Positions 51,477-61,668 of a stretch of 64,000 nt of DNA are shown piece by piece (position 1 is the stretch's first letter; each line of letters opens with the position of its first letter). The notes under the pieces are model-generated. The model made no database searches, had not been told where the DNA came from, and was given only the letters and a program-made list of their open reading frames with translations. The position numbers and the translations under genes are program-made. This stretch comes from Algoriphagus taiwanensis (GTDB lineage Bacteria > Bacteroidota > Bacteroidia > Cytophagales > Cyclobacteriaceae): the NCBI RefSeq assembly GCF_036245645.1, contig NZ_BTPE01000007.1, forward strand, positions 62,001 to 126,000, given 5' to 3'.

Positions 51477-53369
51477 ATGAGCGATAGACTACACACCCTG
51501 AGCGGGTATCTATATGAATACCAAAAAAGCATCGCCCAGCCTGAAGAATTCTGGGCTCGAATTGCAGACTCTTTTTTCTGGAGAAAACGCTGGAACAAAA
51601 CCCTCAAGTGGAACTTTCAGGACCCGGATGTCCGCTGGTTTGAAGGTGGCAAACTGAACATCACGGAAAACATCTTCGAAAAGCAGCTTTTTACCCTGGG
51701 AGATACCCCAGCCATCATCTGGGAACCCAACGATCCCAATGAAGCCAGCCGAACCATCACCTACCGGGAGCTTTACGAGGAAGTAGGAAAATTTGCCAAT
51801 GCTCTCAAAGCCAAAGGAATCCAAAAGGGTGACCGGGTCATCATCTACATGCCAATGGTCCCTGAGGCGGCCGTGGCCATGCTTGCCTGTGCCAGAATTG
51901 GAGCTGTTCATTCTGTGGTTTTTGCGGGATTCTCCAGCACTTCCTTGGCAGACCGAATTATTGACTGCAAGGCAAAGGCTGTGCTTACTTCAGACGGAAA
52001 TTACAGAGGGAATAAAAAAATTGCCGTAAAAGCAGTAGTGGACGAAGCCTTGGAAAAAGCTCCGGTGGAAACCGTGATTGTCTACCAAAGAACAGGTCAG
52101 GAAGTCGTCATGGCACCCGGAAGAGACTTCTGGTGGCACGAGGTAATCGCAGGTGTTTCATCCGCAAACAAGGCCGAAGTAATGGATGCCGAGGACATGC
52201 TTTTCATCCTCTATACCTCTGGATCCACCGGAAAGCCCAAAGGAGTGGTTCATACCACCGCAGGCTACATGGTCTACACCAAATACTCCTTCGAAAACGT
52301 CTTCCAATACTCCCCAGGAGACATCTACTGGTGCACTGCGGATATCGGATGGATCACCGGACACAGCTACATTGTCTATGGACCGCTATTGGCCGGGGCT
52401 ACTACGCTGATGTTTGAAGGAGTCCCAACCTATCCAGATGCAGGACGCTTTTGGGCCATCGTGGAGAAGCACAAGGTCAATCAGTTTTACACAGCGCCTA
52501 CTGCCATTCGGGCACTACAAGCCTTTGGCACCGAACCGATTGAAGGCTATGACCTGAGCTCGCTGAAAGTATTGGGTTCAGTTGGCGAACCGATCAATGA
52601 AGAAGCCTGGCACTGGTACCATACCCATATCGGAAAAGGAAAATGCCCCATTGTGGATACTTGGTGGCAGACCGAGACAGGCGGGATTATGGTTTCACCT
52701 TTGGCTGGAATCACACCGACTAAGCCGGCTTATGCGACTCTTCCTCTTCCGGGTATTCAGCTTTGTATCGTGGACAGTGAAGGAAATGAGCTCACTGGCA
52801 ATGGGGTAGAGGGAAATCTTTGTGTCAAATTCCCCTGGCCATCCATGATCCGGACTACCTATGGTGACCATGAGCGATGCCGACAAACCTATTTCTCCAC
52901 CTATAAAAACATGTACTTCACCGGGGATGGCGTAAAACGTGACCATGACGGATACTACCGAATCTTGGGTAGAGTCGATGATGTGATCAATGTCTCCGGG
53001 CACCGAATGGGTACTGCCGAAGTGGAAAATGCAATCAACGAGCACCCATTAGTCATTGAGTCTGCAGTCGTAGGTTATCCCCATGAGGTCAAAGGACAAG
53101 GCATCTATGCCTATGTGATTTGCGACATGAAAAACAGGACCGAGGACAACCTGGTCAATGAAATCAAGGATACAGTATCCAAAATCATCGGCCCTATTGC
53201 CAAGCCGGACAAAATCCAGATCGTACCCGGTCTTCCCAAAACCCGTTCGGGAAAGATCATGCGAAGAATTTTGAGAAAGGTAGCTGAAGGAGCTCTTGAT
53301 TCCATGGGCGATACCTCTACACTGCTTGATCCGGAAGTGGTAGAGAAAATTATTGAGGGAAGAAAGTAA
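51477..53369 (+). CDS. acs: Acetyl-CoA synthetase
   Basis: AMP-forming acetate:CoA ligase of 630 residues, cytoplasmic. The N-terminus (YQKSIAQPEEFWARIADSFF) and AMP-binding YTSGSTGKPKG motif are family features, and the C-terminal PKTRSGKIMRRILRK holds the acetylatable lysine. The start follows the response-regulator gene after 24 bases, so symporter, kinase, regulator and acs form one locus. Confidence 0.97.
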   Translation: MSDRLHTLSGYLYEYQKSIAQPEEFWARIADSFFWRKRWNKTLKWNFQDPDVRWFEGGKLNITENIFEKQLFTLGDTPAIIWEPNDPNEASRTITYRELYEEVGKFANALKAKGIQKGDRVIIYMPMVPEAAVAMLACARIGAVHSVVFAGFSSTSLADRIIDCKAKAVLTSDGNYRGNKKIAVKAVVDEALEKAPVETVIVYQRTGQEVVMAPGRDFWWHEVIAGVSSANKAEVMDAEDMLFILYTSGSTGKPKGVVHTTAGYMVYTKYSFENVFQYSPGDIYWCTADIGWITGHSYIVYGPLLAGATTLMFEGVPTYPDAGRFWAIVEKHKVNQFYTAPTAIRALQAFGTEPIEGYDLSSLKVLGSVGEPINEEAWHWYHTHIGKGKCPIVDTWWQTETGGIMVSPLAGITPTKPAYATLPLPGIQLCIVDSEGNELTGNGVEGNLCVKFPWPSMIRTTYGDHERCRQTYFSTYKNMYFTGDGVKRDHDGYYRILGRVDDVINVSGHRMGTAEVENAINEHPLVIESAVVGYPHEVKGQGIYAYVICDMKNRTEDNLVNEIKDTVSKIIGPIAKPDKIQIVPGLPKTRSGKIMRRILRKVAEGALDSMGDTSTLLDPEVVEKIIEGRK

Positions 53370-53616
53370 AGGAAGACGTTAGATTTTAGACACAAGATTT
53401 AAGACTTTACTGCCGCATACCCTGAAGGTTTTCCAGAATTTGAAACTTTGGAAAAATCCTCATAAGGGATATCAGAGGCCTTTAAAATGGTGGATAAAAA
53501 TAAAAAAGTGTCTAGTAAATTCAGGACGAGACACTTTCGTCTTGAGTCTAACATCTTATGTCTAGTATCTAGCCTTTTGTATCTAGCTTCTTGTTTCTAG
53601 CCTCTTGCTTCTAGCT
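53370..53616. repeat. Short-word repeat (TCTAGC / CTTGTTTC family)
   Basis: The 248-base gap between acs and the cNMP/CBS gene. The right end is CTTGAGTCTAACATCTTATG, then GTCTAGTATCTAGCCTTTTG, TATCTAGCTTCTTG, TTTCTAGCCTCTTG, CTTCTAGCTT, a word of about 14 bases repeated. The left end (AGACGTTAGATTTTAGACAC, AAGATTTAAGAC) is its partial reverse complement. Between them lies a hairpin, AAAGTGTCT with AGACACTTT (53506-53540). Confidence 0.75.
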
Positions 53617-53617
53617 T

Positions 53618-55561
53618 ATGAATGTAATCGTCAACCGTGTCGCTGAGTTTCTGAAAAGATTTCCTCCTTTTTCCTTTTTGGACAAGGAGGAGCTTTTCCT
53701 CGTGGCAGGACAGGTTGAAATTCATTATCTGGAAAAAGATCAGGTATTCTTTCGTCAGGGAGAACCAGCCAGACCCAACTTCTATGTCCTTAAAGAAGGG
53801 ACTATCCACTTGGTCGAATCCACGGTGACTGGAGAAGAAATAAGGGAAGTATGCGATGAGGGGGATGTATTTGGCGTATTGGCACTTTTGGGCAAAAGGC
53901 CCTACCTGCTTACAGCCCAAATCATCGAAAACAGCCTGATCTATGCCATCCCGGTTTCGATTTTTGAAAAAATCCTGGAAAAAAACAGCCGTGTGGCTCT
54001 GTTCTTTGCTGCCGGATTTGCAGCGGGACAAGTCGTAGTCAGACAAGATCTCTCTCAAGGTCAAAAGGCAAGAAATGAACTTCGCTCTCCCTCCAATGAT
54101 CATTCTCTGCTGATTTTTACGGATGAGTCTTCTTTGAGAATCAGCGAAAATGTACTGACCTGCGCACCAGAATTGACCATCAGTGAAGCTGCTTTACGGA
54201 TGACCGAAGCTCAAGTGAGCAGCATTGTGGTTTGTAATTTGGAACACCACCCTCTGGGTATCGTGACAGACAAAGACTTGCGCACCCGGGTTTTAGCCAA
54301 AAAACTAGACCCGGCAAGTCCAATTCATCTTATCATGACCAGTCCGGTGATCACCCGAAAGAGGAAAGAAAATTTTTCCAACCTCTACCTCACCATGATC
54401 CGAAATCAGCTTCATCACCTCGTACTTACTGAAGACGGGACGGATCGAAGTGAGGTGCGCGGATTAATCTCCGATCACGACATTTTCCTGTCCATGGGCA
54501 ACAGCCCCGCTATTCTCATCCATGCCCTGATCAATGCCAAAGAGCTCTCCGAAATGCGCTCCATTCGAGACCAGGCAGAGTCCATGCTGAAATACTATCT
54601 GGAAAATGAGGTAGCCATGGACTTTGTGGCTTCTGTCATGACGGAGATCAACGATGTGATTATCAAAAAGGCCGTAAAATGGTCTCAGGAAAAGCTGAAA
54701 ACAGATTTCCCGGATTTTCCCGAAATCAAATTCACCTTCCTTTCACTGGGAAGCGAAGGAAGAGAAGAGCAGCTGCTCCGAACCGATCTGGACAATGCCA
54801 TTCTCTATGAAGACGTACCAAAAGAGCTACAGGAAACAGCCAAAGCCTATTTCATTCAATTAGGAGAATCGGTGATTGAGTCCTTATTGGCCTGTGGATT
54901 TGAGCCATGCCCTGCAAAAATCATGGGGAGCAATCCAGACTGGGTTCAGCCTCTATCGGGATGGAAGGAATATTTTACGCAGTGGATCGTGACTCCCACT
55001 CCTGAAGCTTTGCTCAAATCCTCCATTTTCTTTGATTTCCGAGAGGTAACGGGTAGCCCCTCACTTGCGGAGGAGCTATCCGCACATATTTTTGAAGAAA
55101 TCCGAAAACACAAAGCCTTCCTGAGTTTTCTAGGTCAAAATGCTCTCAACAGTCCTCCTCCACTGGGTTTTTTCAAAGACTTTGTGGTAGAAAAATCCGG
55201 AGAGCACAAGGATCAGTTTGACATCAAAGCCAAAGCAATGATGCCTTTGACCGACCTTGCCCGGCTGCTTATTCTCAGCCATGAGATAGTCGGGGTCAAC
55301 AATACCTTTCATCGATTCCAAAAGCTCGCAGAGCTGGAGCCCAACTACGCCGATCTCTTCACTCAGGCAGGAACAGCCTACGAGATCCTTATGCGAATGA
55401 GGGCTTTGGAAGGACTGCAGCAAGGCAATAACGGGCGCTTTTTGAATCCGAAAACCCTCGGAAAGTTGCAAAGGCAATTGCTGAAAAATACATTTTCACC
55501 CATTGCAGAGCTTCAGCAGATAGTGGAAGTTCGATTTCAGTTAGATTATTTCCGAAGATGA
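53618..55561 (+). CDS. cNMP-binding/CBS/DUF294 nucleotidyltransferase-like protein
   Basis: 647 residues. Order: cyclic-nucleotide-binding fold (about 15-130), two CBS domains (about 160-290, e.g. VCNLEHHPLGIVTDKDLRTRVL), a DUF294 nucleotidyltransferase domain with GSEGREEQLLRTDLDNAIL (GSxxR/E type, about 380), and a DUF294 C-terminal domain. This protein and the adjacent exonuclease commonly accompany acetate SSS/acs loci. It may sense a nucleotide and control uptake; the exact reaction is unproven. Confidence 0.9.
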   Translation: MNVIVNRVAEFLKRFPPFSFLDKEELFLVAGQVEIHYLEKDQVFFRQGEPARPNFYVLKEGTIHLVESTVTGEEIREVCDEGDVFGVLALLGKRPYLLTAQIIENSLIYAIPVSIFEKILEKNSRVALFFAAGFAAGQVVVRQDLSQGQKARNELRSPSNDHSLLIFTDESSLRISENVLTCAPELTISEAALRMTEAQVSSIVVCNLEHHPLGIVTDKDLRTRVLAKKLDPASPIHLIMTSPVITRKRKENFSNLYLTMIRNQLHHLVLTEDGTDRSEVRGLISDHDIFLSMGNSPAILIHALINAKELSEMRSIRDQAESMLKYYLENEVAMDFVASVMTEINDVIIKKAVKWSQEKLKTDFPDFPEIKFTFLSLGSEGREEQLLRTDLDNAILYEDVPKELQETAKAYFIQLGESVIESLLACGFEPCPAKIMGSNPDWVQPLSGWKEYFTQWIVTPTPEALLKSSIFFDFREVTGSPSLAEELSAHIFEEIRKHKAFLSFLGQNALNSPPPLGFFKDFVVEKSGEHKDQFDIKAKAMMPLTDLARLLILSHEIVGVNNTFHRFQKLAELEPNYADLFTQAGTAYEILMRMRALEGLQQGNNGRFLNPKTLGKLQRQLLKNTFSPIAELQQIVEVRFQLDYFRR

Positions 55562-56229
55562 GTTGGTGGAAGTTTTGGCAAAGTGACCCCAAAAAGCCGG
55601 ATTTTATTCAGGCTTATCTGGAGAAAAATGCACAGAAAATCCCGGGAATACGAACTCTGGACCAGCTGGAATTTTTGGTATTGGATACCGAAACCACCGG
55701 CTTTGACCTAAAAAAAGATCAGCTGATTTCCTTTGGTGCAGTAAAGATCAAAAACAGAAAAATTCAGGTTTCGGAAGGTGTGGAACTCCGACTAAAGCAG
55801 GACAATCCATTAGGTCCGGCCATCAAAGTTCATGGCATCTTGAGAGATGAAAAAGCCCTTTCGCAGGAAGAATTCGCAGAAAAAACCATCCCGATTTTGG
55901 GAAATTCGATCTTGGTGGGCCACCATGTTCAATTTGACCTGGAAATGTTGCTTCAGGTCTTTCGCCCCTTTGGCCTTAACCAACTCCCCAATCCTGTGTT
56001 GGATACGCTGAGCCTTTGCATGAGACTAGATTATGGGCCCTTGGCCGATTATTCCCAGATCAAAGCTGAGGAATACAGTCTGGATAGCCTCTGTCAGCGC
56101 TTTGGAATCGAGGCAGATGATCGACACACGGCTTCGGGAGATGCATTTTTGACTGCCCAGCTTCTCCAGAAATTATTGATTTTGGCAGAAAAAAAGGGAA
56201 TAGACACCTTTTCCAAACTCATCCGTTAG
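55558..56229 (+). CDS. 3'-5' exonuclease, DnaQ-like (DEDDh)
   Basis: 223 residues. The exonuclease core has D43 and E45 in VLDTETTGFDL, GHHVQFDLEMLL as the second motif and the HTASGDAFLTAQL third motif (H and D). It overlaps the upstream gene by 4 bases (ATGA), so they are coupled. Length and lack of a polymerase argue for a stand-alone nuclease, not the replicative epsilon subunit. Cellular role in the acetate locus is unclear. Confidence 0.9.
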   Translation: MSWWKFWQSDPKKPDFIQAYLEKNAQKIPGIRTLDQLEFLVLDTETTGFDLKKDQLISFGAVKIKNRKIQVSEGVELRLKQDNPLGPAIKVHGILRDEKALSQEEFAEKTIPILGNSILVGHHVQFDLEMLLQVFRPFGLNQLPNPVLDTLSLCMRLDYGPLADYSQIKAEEYSLDSLCQRFGIEADDRHTASGDAFLTAQLLQKLLILAEKKGIDTFSKLIR

Positions 56230-57624
56230 CTATTTCCAGCGAACTTCTACCTCGCCTGTAGCCATGAGATGAATGCTCAACCCCAGCTTGCCCGGATAAA
56301 AGCCCTCAGGCGCCATCTCCAAACCCACCACTTTCAAATCCGCAATCGGGGTCTGTAGCCCCAATCGATTTTCGATCCCTTCCAAACCCATGGCAAAGGT
56401 CTCTTCCAGAGGAAATCTCATTTTGGAATTGAGCTGACGGATGATTTTACCCCTTTTCAGTTTAGCGCCTAGCTTTGCCCGTCCACTTTCACTTTCCAGA
56501 TAGAAGTCCACCTCCCGAAAAATCAGGGTCTTTTCTTCAGGGTCAAAATCAGGTTTCCCCACTAAAAAAAGCCTTCCGGTGATTTCTTTATCCTCTTTTT
56601 CCACTGCTATAAAATCCATCCAAATCCCCAACTTCTCCCCAAAAGCCTGAGTCTGGAAATTGCTGGGAGAAAAATAGGCAGACTTGCTGATGGGGATTCG
56701 TTGATTTTCAAAATTGCTGTCGAGCAACTCATTCAGCTCGGCATAGCCAAGGAACAGAGGCACCCGTATTTCAAGATAATTATCCTCCATCACATTATCG
56801 GAGAAAGAGGGAAGTGGAAAAGCACGGGAAGGAGCCGCTGAAGCTGGGTGTGGATTGACTTTGCCGCTAAGCCCAAGAAAAAGCTGATATCCCCGATCCA
56901 CATCGACTTTTTCATGGATTTTTACGGAATCGGGCTGAATGGAAAAGGCCATTTTCTTCCCCAGCAAATCCACAAAAACCGGTTTTCCGGCCTCACTCCA
57001 GGCTTGATCCACAAGCGGTTTCAACTGCAACAGGTCTTTCTTTCCCTCCAGCTTTTCGGAGGCATAGGCGCTCACTTCTTTTTGGATTAGGGTACTTAGG
57101 TCAAGCTCCAAACCCATGAAGTTCAGCCCCATCTTCCCTCCCAAGTCCAGCAATTCAAAATCGGAAACGCCCAAGGCCCAATTGGGAAAGATCTTTGGGT
57201 CCACCTGAAAAACAGGGCTCAAAGACTGATTAATTGGGATTTTATTTTGAAAAAGATTCCTCAGTCCGCCAGGTTTCAAGCCCACTTCCCCAGTCACTTT
57301 TAGAGGCACGGTCAGTTCGAGTCGCGAAGAATCCACCCCTTTCACCTGAATCCATCCATCTCTGGAAAAATTCAAATCCCCCCGAACTCCACTGCCCAAA
57401 TCCAGGCCTTCCTCCGCAAACAAAACCGGAGGAATCCGCTGATTGACCAGCTGACTCAATGTCTCAAAGGGAATCTCCAATGGGACATTGACCCGGGAAT
57501 AAGCATTGGGCACCGGAGGGGAGGCTGGTGCAGAAGTGGGGTCCAATGTTTTGCAGCCGGATATTGCCCAGAGAATTCCCAAAAAAAATGCCCAAAAAAC
57601 GCGTGTATTATTGAATCTTATCAT
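56230..57624 (-). CDS. DUF4403 family lipoprotein
   Basis: 464 residues. MIRFNNTRVFWAFFLGILWAISGC is a lipoprotein signal, lipobox ISGC. The rest is a long beta-rich DUF4403 domain in two similar halves (first VPLEIPFETLSQLVNQRIP, second VPLFLGYAELNELLDSNF) resembling lipid-binding tubular folds. Function unknown. The stop abuts that of the convergent exonuclease gene. An upstream open stretch has no signal peptide, so ATG 57624 was chosen. Confidence 0.87.
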   Translation of the reverse strand: MIRFNNTRVFWAFFLGILWAISGCKTLDPTSAPASPPVPNAYSRVNVPLEIPFETLSQLVNQRIPPVLFAEEGLDLGSGVRGDLNFSRDGWIQVKGVDSSRLELTVPLKVTGEVGLKPGGLRNLFQNKIPINQSLSPVFQVDPKIFPNWALGVSDFELLDLGGKMGLNFMGLELDLSTLIQKEVSAYASEKLEGKKDLLQLKPLVDQAWSEAGKPVFVDLLGKKMAFSIQPDSVKIHEKVDVDRGYQLFLGLSGKVNPHPASAAPSRAFPLPSFSDNVMEDNYLEIRVPLFLGYAELNELLDSNFENQRIPISKSAYFSPSNFQTQAFGEKLGIWMDFIAVEKEDKEITGRLFLVGKPDFDPEEKTLIFREVDFYLESESGRAKLGAKLKRGKIIRQLNSKMRFPLEETFAMGLEGIENRLGLQTPIADLKVVGLEMAPEGFYPGKLGLSIHLMATGEVEVRWK

Positions 57625-57669
57625 CTGTTTTACCCAAATGGAACTAATTTTAACCAACAAGAATTGCCC

Positions 57670-57677
57670 CAAAAGTA
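57670..57677 (-). promoter_or_regulatory. -7 box of the DUF4403 gene
   Basis: On the minus strand this is TACTTTTG, a TAnnTTTG match, 46 bases before the start codon and divergent from the ytxJ gene. Confidence 0.45.
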
Positions 57678-57691
57678 AGGATTGAGAGAAA

Positions 57692-58030
57692 ATGAATTGG
57701 AATAAACTTACCCTTCCCTCCCAATTGGAGGAAATCAAGGCCCTGAGCTTTGAAAAGCCTGTGCTGATTTTCAAACACAGCACCCGATGCTCGATCAGCA
57801 GCATGTCTCTGGACCGCCTGCTTCGTAACTGGAAGGAGGAGGACAAGGAAAAAGTAGAGCCTTTCTTTTTAGACTTGATTGCGTATCGAAACCTTTCCGA
57901 TCAGATTGAAGACTTTTTTGGAGTACCCCACCAAAGCCCTCAGGTCCTTTTGATCAAAGACGGCACGGCCGTTTACGACAATAGCCATTTTGGAATTTCC
58001 TATCCGGAAATCATGTCAAAAATTTCTTAG
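57692..58030 (+). CDS. ytxJ: Monothiol bacilliredoxin, YtxJ/BrxC family
   Basis: 112 residues with a thioredoxin-like fold. The active-site region is KHSTRCSISSMSLDR (CSIS in place of CxxC), as in the YtxJ/BrxC family, and the cis-Pro loop is QSPQVLLI. It probably removes bacillithiol-type mixed disulphides, if this organism makes that thiol. Divergent from the DUF4403 gene. Confidence 0.88.
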   Translation: MNWNKLTLPSQLEEIKALSFEKPVLIFKHSTRCSISSMSLDRLLRNWKEEDKEKVEPFFLDLIAYRNLSDQIEDFFGVPHQSPQVLLIKDGTAVYDNSHFGISYPEIMSKIS

Positions 58031-58158
58031 GCAAAAACTGCTGTTCGATAGGCGAATTCGACCATTTATCCCCTAGATTTTCCGTTCCAATTTTTTGTCA
58101 AAAAAGGGGTTAAACCTTTCATTCATCAGATAGGTCAAAGTAAGAACTTTGCATATCT

Positions 58159-61032
58159 ATGAAAAAACAACATTTACTTAGTTTATTGATTTTTAGCTTA
58201 TTGCTGAATTTTTCAGCCATGGCTCAACGGCCTGCCGAGCAGTCACAGCAAGTCCGAAAATTGACCGGAAAAGTCATTGACGGCGTGGCCAAAACTCCCA
58301 TGATCGGAGCAAATGTCCTGATCAAAACAATGACCGACTCCCTTCTTCGCGGCACGGTGACTGGCGCAGATGGAGGCTTTGAAATCGAAAGACCGAGAGT
58401 CCCTCAGGTGAAGGTGGAGATCTCCTTTTTGGGATACAAAACCATCTCTCAGGTCAATACCTTCAGAGACCCGGTGGACTTGGGTGAACTCGTTCTTTTG
58501 GAAGATGCTAAGGTCCTCGGAGAAGTAGTGATCGAAGGCGTCAGTGTAGTGGGTGAGCAAAGAGGCGATACCACTTCTTTCAACGCCAATGCCTTCAAGA
58601 CACAGGAAAATGCCCAAGCCGAAGACTTGATCCGGAAAATGCCCGGCATCACCATGCAGGGAGGTCAGCTTCAGGCACAGGGGGAAAATGTGCAGCGGAT
58701 TCTGGTAGACGGACGGGAGTTTTTTGGAAATGATCCCAGCATAGCCCTGAGAAACCTGCCTGCAGATGCTATTGACCGCGTGGAAGTTTTGGACCAGCGT
58801 TCAGACCAAAGCCGATTGACGGGATTTGATGATGGAAATTATACCAAAACCATCAATATCATCCTCAGAGAAGACCGCAAAAATGGCTCCTTCGGTAGAG
58901 CCTATGGTGGCTATGGTACAGATGACCGCTACTCAGCCGGAGGAAGTATTAACCTTTTCAAAGGAGATCAACGGGTTTCCATTTTGGGCCTATTCAACAA
59001 CATAAACCAACAAAACTTTTCCAGTCAGGACCTGGCAGGAGTAAATGCCAATGCCTCTGGAGGCGGTGGAATGAGAAGACCCGGAATGGGTGGTGGTGGC
59101 CGATGGGGCGGAGGAGGAAATAACAATTTCTTCGTCGGCAATGAAAACGGAATTGTGACGACCAATGCCCTCGGTCTAAATTATTCCGACAAGTGGGGAA
59201 AGAAAGTCAACTTCTCCGGAAGTTACTTCTTTAACAATACGACCAATGCCCTGCAGCAAATCACCAATCGGGAAACGGTGGTGAATGAAGATATCCGCCA
59301 ATTCTATCAGGAAAGCCTGATCAACACCGTGGATAATTTCAACCACCGGGCAAATGCAAGAATCGAAGCGGACATTAATGAGAAAAACTCAATCATTCTG
59401 ACTCCAAGCCTTTCTTTCCAAAACAACCAAACCTTCAGCGACCGGGATGCTTTGACTACTGCAAGTACAGGAGACTCCCTCTCAGCCCTCCGGTCTATCA
59501 GCAATGCAGAAACCAAAGCTTTCACCCTTTCCAACAACCTGACTTATCGTTACAAATTTGACAAGCCAGGAAGAACGCTCTCCACTGAGATTTTCACCGC
59601 ATGGAACAACAGGGATCAAACCTCAGACCTGTTGGCAGCCAGCCGGGACTTCCAGAGAAACCGATTGGATACCACGCTTCAGGAAACCATAGCCCTGAAT
59701 GATGGATTCAACTATCGCGTAAATCTAACCTTTACCGAAAAGCTCGGAGAAAGCTCCATCGGAACCTTAGGCTATCAGATCGGCAACAATAAAACCCGGG
59801 CAGATCAAAAAACTTTTGTTTTGGATGAGGAAAGAAGACCGGTTTTGGATACGGCCCTTTCCAATGAATTTGACAACAAATTCATCACGCAAAGACTACG
59901 AACCGGCTATGCTTACAATAAGGGTGCATACAGTGTCAACCTTAATCTGGATTATCAAAATGCACGCTTGGACAATCAGGCCTTCTTCCCGGAATCAGGG
60001 GTGTTTAAGCGGGATTTCAACAACTTCCTACCCAGTGCAAACATCAACTATCGTAATCGGGAGACTGGATTCTCCTGGAGAGTCCGATACCGCACGGATA
60101 CCGATGAACCCAGCGTAACGGAGCTTCAGAATGTGGTCAACAACCAAAACCCGCTTAACCTGAGAGTGGGTAATCCTGAACTGGGGCAGAGCTTCAATCA
60201 CAACATCTTCGCCAATATCAGCAAGATCAATCTGGAAAAATCAAGAACCCTGTTTATGTTCCTGAATTACTCTGCCACAAGTGATTTTATAGGAAACAAC
60301 ACCTTTATCACGGCTCAGGATACCCTGATCAACGGGGAAGTTTTGCTGAGACCTGGTGGACAAATTTCACAACCGGTCAATCTGGACGGCAACTGGAGAA
60401 CGACCTTTTTCCTGACCTATGGAGCTCCGATCAAAAAGGTAAAAACCCAGTTTAACACCAACACACGAGTCACTTTCAACCGGATTCCGGGAATCATCAA
60501 CGGGGAGCTCAATCTCAACGACAACCTTTCCCTGAGCGAAGGAGTGACTTTCAGCTCAAACATCAGCAAAAACTTTGACTTCACCCTGCAAGTCACCGGT
60601 ACCTACAACATCGTCAACTCCAGCCTTCAGCAAGATCTGGATAACAACTTCTACCAGCAGGAATCCAACCTGCGACTATACTTCTCACCTAACAACGGGA
60701 AGCTCTTTGTGGGCAACAACATCGGCCATACCTTTTTCCGAGGGCTTTCCGATGGATTCAATCAGAGCTTCTGGCTATGGAACATCGAGGGAGGCTATCG
60801 ATTTGCCAAAAACAACAAGGCCGAGCTGAAAGTGGTCATCTTTGACCTGCTTAATCAGAACAACAGCATCGCCCGAACCGTGTCCGACGTGTCTGTGACA
60901 GACGTCTTTACCAATGTACTGACCCGATACGGAATGCTGACCTTCACCTACATCATCGGCAACTTCAAGGAACCAGAAACTCCTCAGCAGCCTTGGATGA
61001 TGGGAAGACCTTCGGGAGGAAGGACTTGGTAA
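58159..61032 (+). CDS. TonB-dependent receptor-like outer-membrane beta-barrel protein
   Basis: 957 residues. Signal peptide MKKQHLLSLLIFSLLLNFSAMA. A CarboxypepD_reg domain (about 32-115) is followed by a plug domain (about 140-235; DLIRKMPGITMQGGQLQAQGENVQRILVDGREFF) and a long barrel of the OMP_b-brl_3 type. A glycine-rich low-complexity loop lies near residues 296-325 (GGGGMRRPGMGGGGRWGGGG). Such proteins often occur without SusD. The substrate is unknown. Confidence 0.9.
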   Translation: MKKQHLLSLLIFSLLLNFSAMAQRPAEQSQQVRKLTGKVIDGVAKTPMIGANVLIKTMTDSLLRGTVTGADGGFEIERPRVPQVKVEISFLGYKTISQVNTFRDPVDLGELVLLEDAKVLGEVVIEGVSVVGEQRGDTTSFNANAFKTQENAQAEDLIRKMPGITMQGGQLQAQGENVQRILVDGREFFGNDPSIALRNLPADAIDRVEVLDQRSDQSRLTGFDDGNYTKTINIILREDRKNGSFGRAYGGYGTDDRYSAGGSINLFKGDQRVSILGLFNNINQQNFSSQDLAGVNANASGGGGMRRPGMGGGGRWGGGGNNNFFVGNENGIVTTNALGLNYSDKWGKKVNFSGSYFFNNTTNALQQITNRETVVNEDIRQFYQESLINTVDNFNHRANARIEADINEKNSIILTPSLSFQNNQTFSDRDALTTASTGDSLSALRSISNAETKAFTLSNNLTYRYKFDKPGRTLSTEIFTAWNNRDQTSDLLAASRDFQRNRLDTTLQETIALNDGFNYRVNLTFTEKLGESSIGTLGYQIGNNKTRADQKTFVLDEERRPVLDTALSNEFDNKFITQRLRTGYAYNKGAYSVNLNLDYQNARLDNQAFFPESGVFKRDFNNFLPSANINYRNRETGFSWRVRYRTDTDEPSVTELQNVVNNQNPLNLRVGNPELGQSFNHNIFANISKINLEKSRTLFMFLNYSATSDFIGNNTFITAQDTLINGEVLLRPGGQISQPVNLDGNWRTTFFLTYGAPIKKVKTQFNTNTRVTFNRIPGIINGELNLNDNLSLSEGVTFSSNISKNFDFTLQVTGTYNIVNSSLQQDLDNNFYQQESNLRLYFSPNNGKLFVGNNIGHTFFRGLSDGFNQSFWLWNIEGGYRFAKNNKAELKVVIFDLLNQNNSIARTVSDVSVTDVFTNVLTRYGMLTFTYIIGNFKEPETPQQPWMMGRPSGGRTW

Positions 61033-61050
61033 AAAAGGTAAAAAACTAAA

Positions 61051-61085
61051 AAAAGCCGCTTGGAAGGAATTTTCAAGCGGCTTTT
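61051..61085. terminator. Bidirectional intrinsic terminator
   Basis: AAAAGCCGCTTG (61051-61062) pairs perfectly with CAAGCGGCTTTT (61074-61085) around an 11-base loop, with A-rich and T-rich sides. It serves the convergent barrel and fasciclin genes. Confidence 0.92.
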
Positions 61086-61107
61086 CTTTTTCTCTGGACT
61101 GTTTGGT

Positions 61108-61668
61108 TTACATCTTGGGAAGCACCACCGTATCCACGGAGTGAATTACCCCGTTTGACTGCCATACGTCCGCGATGGTTACTTTGGATTGACCTCCGTT
61201 TTCGTCAGTGATGTAAAGGTCTTTGCCTTTCATCCAAGCGGTAAGTTTTCCTCCTTGGACGGTCGTTAAGGTTGCTTTTCCGTTTCCTTTTTTAATGGCA
61301 TCGGCAATGTCCTTGGAACCCATCTTGCCAGCTACTACATGGTAAGTCAAGACAGCAGTCAATTGACCTTTGTTCTCTGGCTTCAAAAGGGTCTCCACCG
61401 TTCCTGCAGGAAGTTTGGCAAAAGCTGAGTTTTCAGGAGCAAAAACGGTAAATGGTCCTTTTCCCTGAAGCGTCTCTACCAATCCGGCAGCTTTGACGGC
61501 AGCTACTAGAGTCGTGTGGTCTGCGGAGTTGACTGCATTTTCCACGATGTTTTTGGAAGGATACATCGGCGCACCGCCTACTTCTACTGTTTTTTCCATT
61601 TGAGCGAAAGCCATGTGAGCTGACAAGAAAACGAAGGCTGCGAAAGCCACTTTAAATAGTTTGTTCAT
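61108..61668 (-). CDS. Fasciclin-domain secreted protein
   Basis: 186 residues with a signal peptide (MNKLFKVAFAAFVFLSAHMAFAQ) and a single fasciclin (FAS1) domain: TLVAAVKAAGLVETLQGKGPFTVFAPENSAFAKLP, then YHVVAGKMGSKDI and NGVIHSVDTVVLPK. Likely an extracellular or surface adhesion-related protein. The frame is open upstream, but ATG 61668 gives the signal peptide. Confidence 0.93.
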   Translation of the reverse strand: MNKLFKVAFAAFVFLSAHMAFAQMEKTVEVGGAPMYPSKNIVENAVNSADHTTLVAAVKAAGLVETLQGKGPFTVFAPENSAFAKLPAGTVETLLKPENKGQLTAVLTYHVVAGKMGSKDIADAIKKGNGKATLTTVQGGKLTAWMKGKDLYITDENGGQSKVTIADVWQSNGVIHSVDTVVLPKM

